A DNA stretch of 64,000 nucleotides from Chitinophaga pollutisoli (GCF_038396755.1 NZ_CP149822.1:5486001-5550000); one strand, 5' to 3'; counted from the stretch's first letter, positions 18,477 through 27,273 are shown. Numbers and translations: made by a program. The notes: a model not told the origin generated them from the sequence alone.

Positions 18477-18980
18477 CTATTGATCATTCGGGCTGCCGTC
18501 ATGATGTATCAGGTCAAGCGTCCAGCTGATGAATATTTCCATCATCCATTCATAGAAGCTTTCGTTTACCAGTTCGGGGTCGTTTTCCGGGGAGGATAGA
18601 TTGGATTCCCAGAACACGATGGGGCAGTCGGTAGAATCGTCGGCTACGAAGCGGGTATCGAAGCAATAAAAGTTGCCGCTGCCATCGGTGGAAAAGGGGA
18701 CGAGATAACCGGGCTGGGGGCTTTCCACCTGGCTATGCTCGCGGTCGTATACGCTTTCCAGCGTTTCCGGGAAGCCGTTGTCGCCGATCCCGAAGATCGT
18801 ATTGCCGGGGAGCTCCAGGCCGTTGAACCCGGTGATCAGTTCTTTGTATTCGGAAGGAAGTTGGAGGTGATGGGCGTCTTCAAATGAGGAAATGCGGTCG
18901 TCTTGTATACGATCCCCGACGATGAGGACATTCGGTGAGAATTTCTCCAGTTCATTCACGATATCGGCGGTGGTAAACAT
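18477..18980 (-). CDS. SMI1/KNR4 family protein
   Basis: The 167-residue product shows the SMI1/KNR4 core: an N-terminal ISSFEDAHHLQLPSEYKELI helix block, GFNGLELPGNTIFGIGD, then YLVPFSTDGSGNFYCFDTR and PIVFWESN. In bacteria this superfamily contains many immunity proteins for polymorphic toxins, and also solitary members of unknown role. No toxin gene, Rhs repeat or secretion module is visible in the window, so it may be an orphan immunity gene. It lies in the AT-richer patch with small membrane proteins. Confidence 0.85.
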   Translation of the reverse strand: MFTTADIVNELEKFSPNVLIVGDRIQDDRISSFEDAHHLQLPSEYKELITGFNGLELPGNTIFGIGDNGFPETLESVYDREHSQVESPQPGYLVPFSTDGSGNFYCFDTRFVADDSTDCPIVFWESNLSSPENDPELVNESFYEWMMEIFISWTLDLIHHDGSPNDQ

Positions 18981-19030
18981 GTGCGCGGGGTAGATTTGCC
19001 GGAAAGATAGGATTTATTTCTTCTTTTATG

Positions 19031-19520
19031 TCATGTGGGTAAATGGGAATGGTTGAGCGCACATCCTTGTAACAGTTTGATAGATTCCGTAATTCGCTTG
19101 CCGATATCCCTACTTACACTTACATAGGTTTTGTTCATCAAAGTAGGTAACAGGCCGGAGCATTGCAGGCCATATTTTTAGGTATACGATACAAATTACA
19201 TTGCCAGCCTGATTGGTATCTTCAATCAACGAATTTCCTTCATAAGATTTGCTATTAATATTGACCCTGAATTTCAACTTCTTTTTCGAGTTTTTGGGCC
19301 ATACAGTTGTTGATAATAGCTCACCTTGTTCACAAACCCATAGGTTATATTACTTCCTACTGCAAGACAAACTACTCCCACTATTACCCATAAAGCCCTG
19401 GTTTCCGAGAAAGGAAAAAGATCGAAGAGCGTTAAAATAAGGATGATGAGGCCAATTCCCAACAGGGGAAGTATAAGTATCCTGTTTTGTGGGTTGTGTG
19501 ATGGGTAATTCGAGTTGCAT
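19031..19520 (-). pseudogene. Decayed gene for a two-helix membrane protein with a C-terminal domain (three frame breaks)
   Basis: Three consecutive minus-strand frames read like one protein of about 162 residues. From the ATG at 19520 comes MQLELPITQPTKQDTYTS. A frame change at a C4 run (or nearby A4) leads into LLGIGLIILILTLFDLFPF and a second helix ending YYQQLYGPK. A change at an A5 run near 19287-19300 leads into KKKLKFRVNINSKSYEGNSL. A change at the A5 run near 19177 leads into KYGLQCSGLLPTLMNKTYVS and the stop at 19031. Every break is one base in a homopolymer. Family not recognised. It is either a genuine pseudogene or poorly polished sequence; the AT-rich context is shared with its neighbours. 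Confidence 0.45.
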
Positions 19521-19554
19521 GTTGCGATTATTCAGTAGGTTTCCGATTATCCGT

Positions 19555-19974
19555 TCATGATTGTACAATATTGTCATTTTCTGCTTTCGCCTGTTCCGCT
19601 GCTATTGCATCCGGGGTACGGATATTCAGGAAACGCAGGATCGCTTTGAAATGGAGTATGACAAACAAAACAAGCAATCCCAGCCCCAGCGGTTGGTACT
19701 TCGGAAATGTAATAGGGCCGAACCAATACGATATTGTCGTTATAGTGCTCGTAAATGCAGCCAGTTTGAAGGTTGTTAGTAGCAATGTAACGCCGGTCAG
19801 TACTTTACCGATGCGGGGATGAATAAAGGATGCGACAATAGTTATCAATAATAGCCCTGTCCCGACGTAATGCATCCATTGTGCCGTGGCTTCAGTAGTA
19901 GCAATAGTAAACCATGATACAATGGAGAGGATGAATAAAATACATAAAGGCGCAAATCGGATGATCTTTAACAT
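19555..19974 (-). CDS. Four-helix membrane protein, unknown function
   Basis: I start at the ATG at 19974 (MLKIIRFAPLCILFILSIVS); an upstream TTG adds only two residues. The 139 residues contain four hydrophobic helices and a polar tail (TPDAIAAEQAKAENDNIVQS). It resembles many uncharacterised Bacteroidota inner-membrane proteins, without a specific match I can name. It lies 34 bases upstream of the decayed gene on the same strand. Confidence 0.6.
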   Translation of the reverse strand: MLKIIRFAPLCILFILSIVSWFTIATTEATAQWMHYVGTGLLLITIVASFIHPRIGKVLTGVTLLLTTFKLAAFTSTITTISYWFGPITFPKYQPLGLGLLVLFVILHFKAILRFLNIRTPDAIAAEQAKAENDNIVQS

Positions 19975-20036
19975 AGGCAAGGGAGTGGTTTATTGCTGAA
20001 TATACGGAAATAGGCGGAAGGCGCAGTCAAGTTGAT

Positions 20037-20066
20037 AAAAAAGCCCGAAGGCCTAAACCTCCGGGC
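20037..20066 (-). terminator. Terminator of the DJ-1/PfpI gene
   Basis: On the minus strand GCCCGGAGG and CCTTCGGGC pair with one wobble around a TTTAGG loop and are followed by six T. It lies 30 bases downstream of the stop at 20097. Confidence 0.8.
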
Positions 20067-20096
20067 ATATCAACCGAGTATGAAACCCGAAACGGG

Positions 20097-20789
20097 TTAT
20101 TTCCTGTTCAGCAATTCCAACAGCCGCTTCGCGGCCTCTTCCGACGATGCGGGGTTCTGGCCGGTGATGAGCAAACCGTCTTTCAGCACGTAGCTGCCCC
20201 AATCGGGCCCTTTGCTATATGTGCCGCCGTTTTTCTTCAGCTCGTCTTCCAGGAGGAAGGGCACCACTTTCGTCAGCTGCACCGCTTCTTCTTCGGCGTT
20301 CGAAAAGCCGGTCACTTTCAAACCTTTTACCAAAGGTTCCCCGTTCGCTTTTTTGACGTGCAACAGCACGGCGGGCGCGTGGCACACGGCGGCTACGGGC
20401 TTGCCGTTGTTATAAAATTGTTCGATGAGCGCGATAGAGTTTTTATCGTTCGTGAGGTCCCACAGCGGGCCGTGGCCTCCGGGATAAAATACTGCGTCGT
20501 AATCGGCGGCGTTTACCTGGCTGAGGGGGATCGTTTTGGAGAGTTTTTGCTGCAAATCCTTGTCTGCGAAGAACCGGCGTGTAGCGTCGGTCAGCGATTC
20601 GGGGGCTTCGCTCTTGGGATCGATGGGTGGCTGACCGCCCAGCGGTGAGGCGATAGTGATCTGCGCGCCGGCGTCGGCCAGGGCGTAGTAAGGGGCCGCG
20701 AATTCTTCTACCCAGAAACCGGTCTTATGCCCGGTGTCGCCCAACTGGCTATGGGAGGTCAGTACAATGAGAATTTTGAGGACATTCAT
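20097..20789 (-). CDS. DJ-1/PfpI family protein, Hsp31-like glyoxalase/deglycase class
   Basis: The 230-residue protein contains the catalytic nucleophile elbow AAVCHAPAV with Cys136 and His137, the acidic partner in GFWVEEF (Glu29) and the oxyanion block YPGGHGPLWDL. The lid insertion around PKSEAPESLTD is like that of the Hsp31 group. These enzymes act on methylglyoxal or damaged proteins as cofactor-free glyoxalases, and amidase activity is also described. It is cytoplasmic (no signal). Its promoter region holds a -7 box, a short inverted repeat and a CRP-like palindrome next to the upstream Crp/Fnr gene, so regulation by that protein is plausible. Confidence 0.9.
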   Translation of the reverse strand: MNVLKILIVLTSHSQLGDTGHKTGFWVEEFAAPYYALADAGAQITIASPLGGQPPIDPKSEAPESLTDATRRFFADKDLQQKLSKTIPLSQVNAADYDAVFYPGGHGPLWDLTNDKNSIALIEQFYNNGKPVAAVCHAPAVLLHVKKANGEPLVKGLKVTGFSNAEEEAVQLTKVVPFLLEDELKKNGGTYSKGPDWGSYVLKDGLLITGQNPASSEEAAKRLLELLNRK

Positions 20790-20841
20790 ATTAGTGCTTT
20801 TTGCGTGTGCGAATCGTCGTATCGGCGCCGGTGCGACAATA

Positions 20842-20849
20842 CAAAATTA
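20842..20849 (-). promoter_or_regulatory. -7 box of the DJ-1/PfpI gene with adjacent inverted repeat
   Basis: On the minus strand this is TAATTTTG, a perfect TAnnTTTG, 52 bases upstream of the start codon. An inverted repeat CGCAA-ATG-TTGCG covers 20864-20876, where the -33 region would lie, and could be an operator or supply the -33 TTG. Confidence 0.45.
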
Positions 20850-20922
20850 GAACAGCGCAGTAACGCAAATGTTGCGGTAGCGCACTAAAATGCTGTGATC
20901 CCCCGCACAACAGGGGCTTTTA

Positions 20923-20938
20923 TGTGAGCCAGGTCACA
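20923..20938. promoter_or_regulatory. CRP-like palindrome overlapping the Crp/Fnr stop codon
   Basis: TGTGA (20923-20927), six bases, then TCACA (20934-20938) is a perfect copy of the classical CRP consensus. The right half includes the stop codon of the Crp/Fnr gene. It lies about 95 bases upstream of the predicted start of DJ-1/PfpI transcription, a distance used by activators of this family. Bacteroidota Crp/Fnr proteins need not use this consensus, so the assignment is tentative. Confidence 0.4.
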
Positions 20939-21512
20939 TTTCGCCCTGGTACAACCGGCTCAGGCTCTCGCGCGATACACCGAGGTAAGCCGCCAGCAGG
21001 GTTTTAGGCACCCGCTGCATCAGTTTGGGTTGCAACTGTTGCAAACGCTCGTAGCGCTCCCGGGGATTCTTGAACAGCAACAGCAATATCCGCTGCTGTA
21101 AACCTACATATCCGCCCTTTTTCTTCAGCAGGAAGAAATTCGAGAATGCATGGATCTCGCGCGCCAGCTTCTGGTGGTCGTCGTCGGAAAGCACCAGCAC
21201 CTCGCTGTCTTCGATACAATCTACGGTCAGCGTGGCGGGCGTGTGGTTGTACAGCGCCAGGTAATCGGATACCCACCAGTCTTCCATGGCGAATTGCAGG
21301 ATATGCTCCTTGCCCGATTCGTCGGTATGGCTCGATTTGATCAGTCCTTTATGGACCCAGTAATGGAATTTGACAGCATCGCCTTCCTGGATGAGGGTTT
21401 GTCGTTTTTTGAATTTCTTGAGGGAAAAGTGAGACCAGATGTATTCGAACTCGTCGTCGGTAAGCGGGACAAGCTGGGTAAAATGCTGGTGAAGTCGGGT
21501 CCTAATGTCCAT
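20934..21512 (-). CDS. Crp/Fnr family transcriptional regulator
   Basis: I take the ATG at 21512 (MDIRTRLHQHF); an upstream TTG adds four residues. Residues about 25-115 form the cyclic-nucleotide-binding fold (LIQEGDAVKFHYWVHKGLIK, AMEDWWVSDYLALYNHTPAT). Near the C-terminus PKTLLAAYLGVSRESLSRLY is a winged helix recognition region. At 192 residues it is a typical Bacteroidota Crp/Fnr protein. It lacks the cysteine cluster of FNR and the canonical cAMP-binding arginine-serine pair, so the effector is unknown. Candidate targets are itself and the DJ-1/PfpI gene. Confidence 0.9.
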   Translation of the reverse strand: MDIRTRLHQHFTQLVPLTDDEFEYIWSHFSLKKFKKRQTLIQEGDAVKFHYWVHKGLIKSSHTDESGKEHILQFAMEDWWVSDYLALYNHTPATLTVDCIEDSEVLVLSDDDHQKLAREIHAFSNFFLLKKKGGYVGLQQRILLLLFKNPRERYERLQQLQPKLMQRVPKTLLAAYLGVSRESLSRLYQGEM

Positions 21513-21590
21513 ATCTGCCCTCAATTTAGTGAAAATTTCCCTGTCGTCCGGAAGCAGTATTTGTGCTTATTAGCGCTTTAGTACCGAAAA

Positions 21591-21606
21591 GATGATAATT
21601 ATCATC
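21591..21606. promoter_or_regulatory. Perfect 16-base palindrome between divergent regulators
   Basis: GATGATAATTATCATC is a perfect palindrome midway between the Crp/Fnr start (21512) and the AraC start (21696). The GATAAT/ATTATC halves recall Fur-type boxes, but a Fur link is speculative. It is positioned to control either gene. Confidence 0.45.
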
Positions 21607-21680
21607 CCCTTTTTTGCTGTCACCGGTAAAAAATACCATAAAAGCCCCAAATGTGAAAAGTACCGCAAACAGCCAGGTCG

Positions 21681-21688
21681 TACCTTTG
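21681..21688 (+). promoter_or_regulatory. -7 box of the AraC gene
   Basis: TACCTTTG matches TAnnTTTG perfectly and ends 7 bases before the ATG at 21696. No good -33 TTG is seen at the usual distance. Transcription would begin at or next to the start codon. Confidence 0.45.
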
Positions 21689-21695
21689 TGATGTC

Positions 21696-22562
21696 ATGAA
21701 AGCAACCATCCCGGTATACGATATCTGCACTGTTTCAGACGGTCACCAGCACCCGGACCTGCTCACCGAGCGCCTCGGTTCTTATTTGAAGGAGAACTAC
21801 CAGCGCGTCCACCAGCAGCATGGCCACTCGTTTTACCACCTGGTGCTTTTTACCGGCGGCAGCGGGTCCCATACCCTGGATTTTACCCGGTATGCCGTGG
21901 AGCCCTGGCAGCTGTACTTCATGACGCCCGGACAGGTCCATTCCTGGCACCTTGGCCCGGAAACCGAGGGGTATGTGGTGCATTTCTCCACCGCGTTCTT
22001 CCGTTCCTTCCTCGCCAACCCCGATTACCTCGACCGATTCCCGTTCTTTTCGGGGCAAAGCCCGGACCAGGTGATGGAAGTGCCGGAAAAGCTACGCGAT
22101 GCCATACAGTCGGTATTTGAGCAGATTCTGCAGGCCGGGGCCGATAACGAGCCCGATCTCGTGCGCGCACTGCTGCTACAACTGTTCCTGGAAACCGACC
22201 GCCACATCGCCCGCGACGGGGAGCCCGGCGTGCCGCAACAGAAGCAGCTCGTATTGCGGAACTTCATGGCGCTCATCAACCGCCATTACCGTTCCCTGCG
22301 CCTGCCCCGCGAATACGCCGAACAGCTCTACATCACGCCCAACCATCTCAACGCCCTCTGCCAGGACCTTCTCGGCAAAACGGCCGGCGAGATCATCCGG
22401 GAGCGCGTGCTGCTCGAAGCCAAGCGCCTACTCACCAACGAACAGAAAACCGTAGCCGAAATAGCCGGAGAACTCAACTTCCCCGATAACAGCTACTTCT
22501 CACGGTTCTTCCGGAAATATGTGGGGCAGTCGCCCGAAGAATTCAGAAAAAGCCTAAACTGA
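21696..22562 (+). CDS. AraC family transcriptional regulator
   Basis: The N-terminal 150 residues form an AraC-type cupin (HSFYHLVLFTGGSGSHTLDF, LYFMTPGQVHSWHLG). The C-terminus carries the double helix-turn-helix (YAEQLYITPNHLNALCQDL, then VAEIAGELNFPDNSYFSRFF and GQSPEEFRKSL). It has 288 residues. It is divergent from the Crp/Fnr gene, with the GATGATAATTATCATC palindrome between them, and the DUF983 gene follows after 5 bases. Ligand and targets are unknown. Confidence 0.92.
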   Translation: MKATIPVYDICTVSDGHQHPDLLTERLGSYLKENYQRVHQQHGHSFYHLVLFTGGSGSHTLDFTRYAVEPWQLYFMTPGQVHSWHLGPETEGYVVHFSTAFFRSFLANPDYLDRFPFFSGQSPDQVMEVPEKLRDAIQSVFEQILQAGADNEPDLVRALLLQLFLETDRHIARDGEPGVPQQKQLVLRNFMALINRHYRSLRLPREYAEQLYITPNHLNALCQDLLGKTAGEIIRERVLLEAKRLLTNEQKTVAEIAGELNFPDNSYFSRFFRKYVGQSPEEFRKSLN

Positions 22563-22567
22563 AAAAT

Positions 22568-23008
22568 ATGTGTGCCGAACGAAACGAACATAAGCCCAAT
22601 GTGATCCTCAGCGCTTTGCAAAACAAATGCCCCCGCTGCCGGAGAGGCCGCCTCTTCGTGGAATCCAATCCCTACAAACTTGGCTCCTTCATGAAAATGA
22701 ACGAGCACTGCCCCGAATGCGGCCAGCCTTCCGAGCCGGAAACCGGCTTCTTCTTCGGAACAGGATACGTAAGCTACGCCCTGTCCATCGCCCTGTCTGT
22801 GTCCACCTTCGTAGCCTGGTGGGTGCTGCTCGGGTTCAGCCTGCACGATAACAGCGTGCTCTACTGGCTGGGCGTTAACGCTATTCTCCTCGTGGTCATG
22901 CAGCCCCTGCTCATGCGCCTCAGCCGCACGATCTGGCTCTACTTCTTCGTCTACTACGACCGCAACTGGCGCCAGAACCGCCTGCCGGTCCGCACATCGG
23001 TGCAGTAG
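22568..23008 (+). CDS. DUF983 zinc-ribbon membrane protein
   Basis: The 146-residue protein has two CxxC pairs in the N-terminal third (NKCPRCRRGRLF and EHCPECGQPSEPETGFFFG), which form a zinc ribbon. Two membrane helices follow (ALSIALSVSTFVAWWVLLGF and WLGVNAILLVVMQPLLM). The sequence GFFFGTGYVSYAL is characteristic of DUF983. Function is not established. It starts 5 bases after the AraC stop, so the two genes are cotranscribed. Confidence 0.88.
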   Translation: MCAERNEHKPNVILSALQNKCPRCRRGRLFVESNPYKLGSFMKMNEHCPECGQPSEPETGFFFGTGYVSYALSIALSVSTFVAWWVLLGFSLHDNSVLYWLGVNAILLVVMQPLLMRLSRTIWLYFFVYYDRNWRQNRLPVRTSVQ

Positions 23009-23057
23009 TAGGATTTTAACATATTCTTCCTGTAAACGCGCATTCGCGCCTGCCATC

Positions 23058-23088
23058 TTGTGCCAATCCCGCGCAGTTATTACTTTTC
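23058..23088 (+). promoter_or_regulatory. Promoter of the hybrid two-component gene
   Basis: TTG at 23058-23060, a 20-base spacer and TACTTTTC (23081-23088, seven of eight matches to TAnnTTTG). The box ends 3 bases before the first ATG, so the transcript is leaderless or uses the second or third ATG. Confidence 0.45.
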
Positions 23089-23091
23089 GGT

Positions 23092-26000
23092 ATGATGATG
23101 CGGTTATGGAAAATGATGTGGTGCTGCCTGTTGATGACGGGCGTGATGTGCCAACAGGGGAACGCCCAGCAAAACAACGTGCGGTTCTCGCACCTGGGCA
23201 TCGCGCAGGGACTGCCCCAAAGCTCCGTTTACTGCATGTTCCAGGACAGCAAAGGTTTCATCTGGTTCGGTACCAGCCTGGGCATCTCGCGGTACGACGG
23301 ATACGTTATCCGCAACTTCGCTTACAACCCCGCCAATCCCTACTCCATCCACAGCAACGATCCGCTCTCCATCCAGGAAGACGCTTCCGGCAACCTGCTC
23401 ATCGGCAGCGACCAGGGGCTCGACCGCTTCGATACCCGCAGCGAAAAGTTCTACCGCATCAAAGCCTTCGACGGTGAAACCGAAGTGCCTTACCGGTATG
23501 TGAAATCCATCCATAAAGACGCCAAGGGCCGCATCTGGTCGGGTTCCACGCTGGGGCTGCTGCGCTATGACGAGGAAACGCAGCGGCTGGTGAAGGAAAT
23601 CCATGCGAAAGAAGGGAAGTTCCAGCTGAATTATATCACGGAAGATAAATCAGGGATCCTCTGGCTGGGGGGCTATTCCGGCGTACGCCGTTACAACCCG
23701 GAAACGAAGCGGATGCTTCCCATCCCGGAGAGCCTCGCCAGGAACGCGTTCTATAACAAAAGCACGCTCCAGTCGCTGAAGATAGACAGCGCGCAGAACC
23801 TCTGGATCGGTACGGCCAAAGACGGATTGCTCATCTGGAACCGCGCTACCGACAGCTGCGAGAACTTCCATTCCGGTTCGGGCGCCAAAGCTGTGAGCAG
23901 CGAAATGGTGCGGGCCATCGGGTTTCATGACGGGAATGCCTGGATTGGGACCCGGCACGGCGTGTACGTGGTGGCCGGCGACCGGTCGGCAGTGAAGAAT
24001 TATACCGTGAACGGCGCCGATCCCGCGTCTATCGGTTCCAATTCCATTCTCAGTTTTATGAAAGACAACGCCGGCAGCGTCTGGATTGGTACCTTCTCCG
24101 CGGGGGCCAGTATCCTGCATCCCGGTAACAATAATTTCAGTTTTATTTCCGACCGCCGCAGCCCGCTGCCCGGTCTCAGCTACCGCGTTACCAGCAGCAT
24201 CGTGGAAGACCGCCACGGTCGCTTCTGGATCGGTACCGAAGGTGGGGGCGTCAATTATTACGACCGGGGACAGGGGGTAATCCGGCATGTCCGTGTGGGG
24301 CACGGGCCGGAGCATCATATCAATCCACAAATGGTGAAGGGCATTTGCCTCGACGACCAGGATGTGCTCTGGATCGCCACGCTCGACGGGTTCTACAGTT
24401 ACCATACCCTCACCGGCCGCATGCAGCGCCATCTTTTGAAAGAAACGCCGCAAAACAACCTCGATGAAGTGGCCTACAGCGTGATTACTGACGGCCCGCG
24501 CAGATGGATAGGCACCAAGGCCGGGCTCTTCCGGATGGATGCGGATGGTAAGATCACCCATTACCGGCATGAGAAAGGAAACGCGAAAAGCCTCGTATTC
24601 GACGATATCAACGTTATCATCCGCGACCATGCCGGCGCGATATGGGCGGGCACTGAATCTGGACTGGCATGCCTTCCTGCCGGGAGCGATACTTTCATCA
24701 ATTACGCCCTCGAATTCGATTCAGTGTTCAACAAAAACGCCATTGTGGCGCTGTATGAAGACGACCGGCGCCAGATCTGGATCGGTACCCGCAACGGCCT
24801 GAAGGTCCTCGATAAACAACGGGGGAGCTTCCATACCATCGATTCCACTTACGGCATGCCTTCCAATATCGTGCGCGCCATCCAGCAAGACGGGCGGGGC
24901 GATTACTGGGTTTCGCAGGACAGGAGCATCACGCGGCTCGTGCTCCGCAAAGCCGCCGGTCCTTTTGCGAAGGAAGATGTGGAGATCCGGAATTATCCCA
25001 TGCAAAGCGGCAGCAGCGCCATTGAGTTCCTCGCCGCCAACTGCCGGACCACCACCGGCCAGCTGATGTTCGGCGGAAGCGGGGGCGTGGTGTATTTTTC
25101 GCCGGAATCGCTGGTTAGCAATCCGGTGCCGCCGCCGGTGGTGCTCACGTCTTTCCTCATCAAAAACCAGCCGGTAGAAATCGGCGGTAAAAATTCTCCC
25201 CTCAGCGAAGCCGTCACCTATTCAAAACATATCACCCTCAGCCACGACCAGGCGTATTTTACCATTGGTTTCGCGGCGCTCAATTATATCCGTCCCGGCA
25301 ACAACCAGTACGCTTACACGCTGGAAGGCCTCCCCGGCACGCCGGAATGGAATTACGTGGGCCGCCAGCAGCAGGCGACCTACACCAATCTCGCCGCGGG
25401 CGATTACGTGTTTAAAGTGAAAGCCGCTAATAACGACGGCCTCTGGAATGATCGGTACACCGAATTGAAAATTACCGTGCTGCCGCCTGTCTGGAAAACC
25501 TGGTACGCCTGGCTGTTCTACATCCTTGCGGCCGGCGCGATTTTATATTTCTGCTGGAAGTATTCCCTCAAAACCGCCAGGCTCCGGCACGAACTGCAAT
25601 TGCAGCAGCGGTCAAGGGAGAAGGACCGGGAGCTTGCCCAGCGGAAGCTTTCCTTCTTCACCCATATTTCCCACGAAATCAAAACCCCGCTCACGCTGAT
25701 CCTCGCGCCGCTAGACAAGCTGGTGGACCAGGAGAAAGGCAACGCCCGCCTGCTGAACCAGCTGCTGCTCATGCAGCGCAGCGGCGAAAGGCTCCTCCGT
25801 CTTACCGACCAGCTCCTCGATTTCCGGAAACTGGAGGCGGGGCATATGCAGTTGCAGGTGATGGAGCAGGATGCGGTGCAGCTCGTCAGGGAAGTGGTGC
25901 TGTCTTTCGACGCCTATGCACGGCAGCGCGGGGTACGGCTCACGCTTTCCGCACAGGAACCGGAGATGCCGTGGTGGCTCGACCGGGACAAGGTGGAGAA

Positions 26001-27216
26001 GATGCTGTACAACCTCATTTCCAACGCGCTCAAGTTCACACCGGCTGGCGGCAGGATCCGGTTGTCGGTGAAGCGGGATGACGGCCGGTTGTTGCTGATA
26101 GTGGAAGACAATGGCGCAGGGATTCCCACAGCGCATATCGGCAAGATATTCGACATGTTCCAGCACTTCGACGCGCCCGACAGGGAAGTGGGTGGCACAG
26201 GGATCGGGCTGGCGTTTACCAAAGGGCTCGTAGCGCTGCACCGCGGTGTTATTACCGTGGAAAGTACGCCTGCGGCGGAAAGTAACGCGGGACAGACCTG
26301 TTTTTCCATCCGCCTGCCTGCAGGCCCCGATGCATATCCGCTCCGGGAGCGGTTAGCGGGGAATACGGGAGAGGAATCTTACGCCAAACCCGTATTGCCG
26401 GATGAAGCCGAAGACGAAGAAGGGGACGCGGGGGCGGGGAGGCCTGTCATGCTTATCGTGGAAGACAACGAAGAGATGCTGGGCTTCATCGCGGGGCATT
26501 TCCGGGAGCTGTACACTGTCCACGAAGCGCACGACGGCAAGGAAGGCTGGCGCATCGCCACCAGCGTACTCCCGGATATCGTCATTTCCGACGTAACGAT
26601 GCCGGGGATGAGCGGCACGGACTTCTGCCGGCAACTGAAAAGAGACGAGCGGACCTGTCATATCCCCGTTATCCTGTTAACAGCCCGCAGCCCGGTCATT
26701 TTCCAGATGGAAGGCCTGGAAACCGGCGCCGACGATTACGTGACCAAGCCCTTCAATATCGGGCTGCTCCAGCTGCGGGCGCATAACCTGCTCGTGTCGC
26801 GCGCCCTGTTGCGGGAGCGATACAGCCGCGACGTCACGCTGCAGCCTTCCAATATCACCATCACTTCGGCCGACGAGCAGTTCCTGGCCAAAGTGATGCG
26901 CTTTATCGACGATAATATCATGGAGGCGACGCTCAACGTAGAGCAGCTAGCCCGTGATGTGAACCTCAGTCGGATCACGTTGCTGCGAAAAATAAAAGCC
27001 CTCACCAATCAATCCACCATCGAATTCATCCGCAGTTACCGCCTGAAGAAGGCGGCGCAACTGTTGCAAACGGGTCATAATGTCACGGAAGCGGCCTACA
27101 TGGTCGGGTTTTCGGACGTGGATTATTTCCGGAAGTGGTTCAAGGCGGAATTCGGCAGTACCCCGAAGGAATACGCCGCCAGCCGCCAGCAGGGCGCCGC
27201 GGGCAAAGGGAATTGA
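23092..27216 (+). CDS. Hybrid two-component system sensor-regulator (HTCS)
   Basis: All domains of a one-protein signalling chain are visible in 1374 residues. These are a signal peptide (to about 25), a periplasmic two-propeller sensor of repeated W-I/F-G-T strands (about 30-680), and a Y_Y_Y domain (about 700-795). A transmembrane helix follows near 803-825, then the HisKA box FFTHISHEIKTPLTLI with phospho-acceptor His861. The ATPase domain has NLISNALKFTP and GTGIGLAF. The receiver has Asp1167 in VISDVTMPG, and the AraC helix-turn-helix spans about 1280-1365. HTCS proteins bind an oligosaccharide in the periplasm and activate a utilisation locus. The only adjoining target is the GH29 gene downstream, so an alpha-fucosylated glycan is a plausible signal. 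Confidence 0.95.
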   Translation: MMMRLWKMMWCCLLMTGVMCQQGNAQQNNVRFSHLGIAQGLPQSSVYCMFQDSKGFIWFGTSLGISRYDGYVIRNFAYNPANPYSIHSNDPLSIQEDASGNLLIGSDQGLDRFDTRSEKFYRIKAFDGETEVPYRYVKSIHKDAKGRIWSGSTLGLLRYDEETQRLVKEIHAKEGKFQLNYITEDKSGILWLGGYSGVRRYNPETKRMLPIPESLARNAFYNKSTLQSLKIDSAQNLWIGTAKDGLLIWNRATDSCENFHSGSGAKAVSSEMVRAIGFHDGNAWIGTRHGVYVVAGDRSAVKNYTVNGADPASIGSNSILSFMKDNAGSVWIGTFSAGASILHPGNNNFSFISDRRSPLPGLSYRVTSSIVEDRHGRFWIGTEGGGVNYYDRGQGVIRHVRVGHGPEHHINPQMVKGICLDDQDVLWIATLDGFYSYHTLTGRMQRHLLKETPQNNLDEVAYSVITDGPRRWIGTKAGLFRMDADGKITHYRHEKGNAKSLVFDDINVIIRDHAGAIWAGTESGLACLPAGSDTFINYALEFDSVFNKNAIVALYEDDRRQIWIGTRNGLKVLDKQRGSFHTIDSTYGMPSNIVRAIQQDGRGDYWVSQDRSITRLVLRKAAGPFAKEDVEIRNYPMQSGSSAIEFLAANCRTTTGQLMFGGSGGVVYFSPESLVSNPVPPPVVLTSFLIKNQPVEIGGKNSPLSEAVTYSKHITLSHDQAYFTIGFAALNYIRPGNNQYAYTLEGLPGTPEWNYVGRQQQATYTNLAAGDYVFKVKAANNDGLWNDRYTELKITVLPPVWKTWYAWLFYILAAGAILYFCWKYSLKTARLRHELQLQQRSREKDRELAQRKLSFFTHISHEIKTPLTLILAPLDKLVDQEKGNARLLNQLLLMQRSGERLLRLTDQLLDFRKLEAGHMQLQVMEQDAVQLVREVVLSFDAYARQRGVRLTLSAQEPEMPWWLDRDKVEKMLYNLISNALKFTPAGGRIRLSVKRDDGRLLLIVEDNGAGIPTAHIGKIFDMFQHFDAPDREVGGTGIGLAFTKGLVALHRGVITVESTPAAESNAGQTCFSIRLPAGPDAYPLRERLAGNTGEESYAKPVLPDEAEDEEGDAGAGRPVMLIVEDNEEMLGFIAGHFRELYTVHEAHDGKEGWRIATSVLPDIVISDVTMPGMSGTDFCRQLKRDERTCHIPVILLTARSPVIFQMEGLETGADDYVTKPFNIGLLQLRAHNLLVSRALLRERYSRDVTLQPSNITITSADEQFLAKVMRFIDDNIMEATLNVEQLARDVNLSRITLLRKIKALTNQSTIEFIRSYRLKKAAQLLQTGHNVTEAAYMVGFSDVDYFRKWFKAEFGSTPKEYAASRQQGAAGKGN

Positions 27217-27273
27217 TCTATTCGTCCGGTATAATTGCTACAAATGAAGGGTGTTCCGGCAAGCATACGCGGT

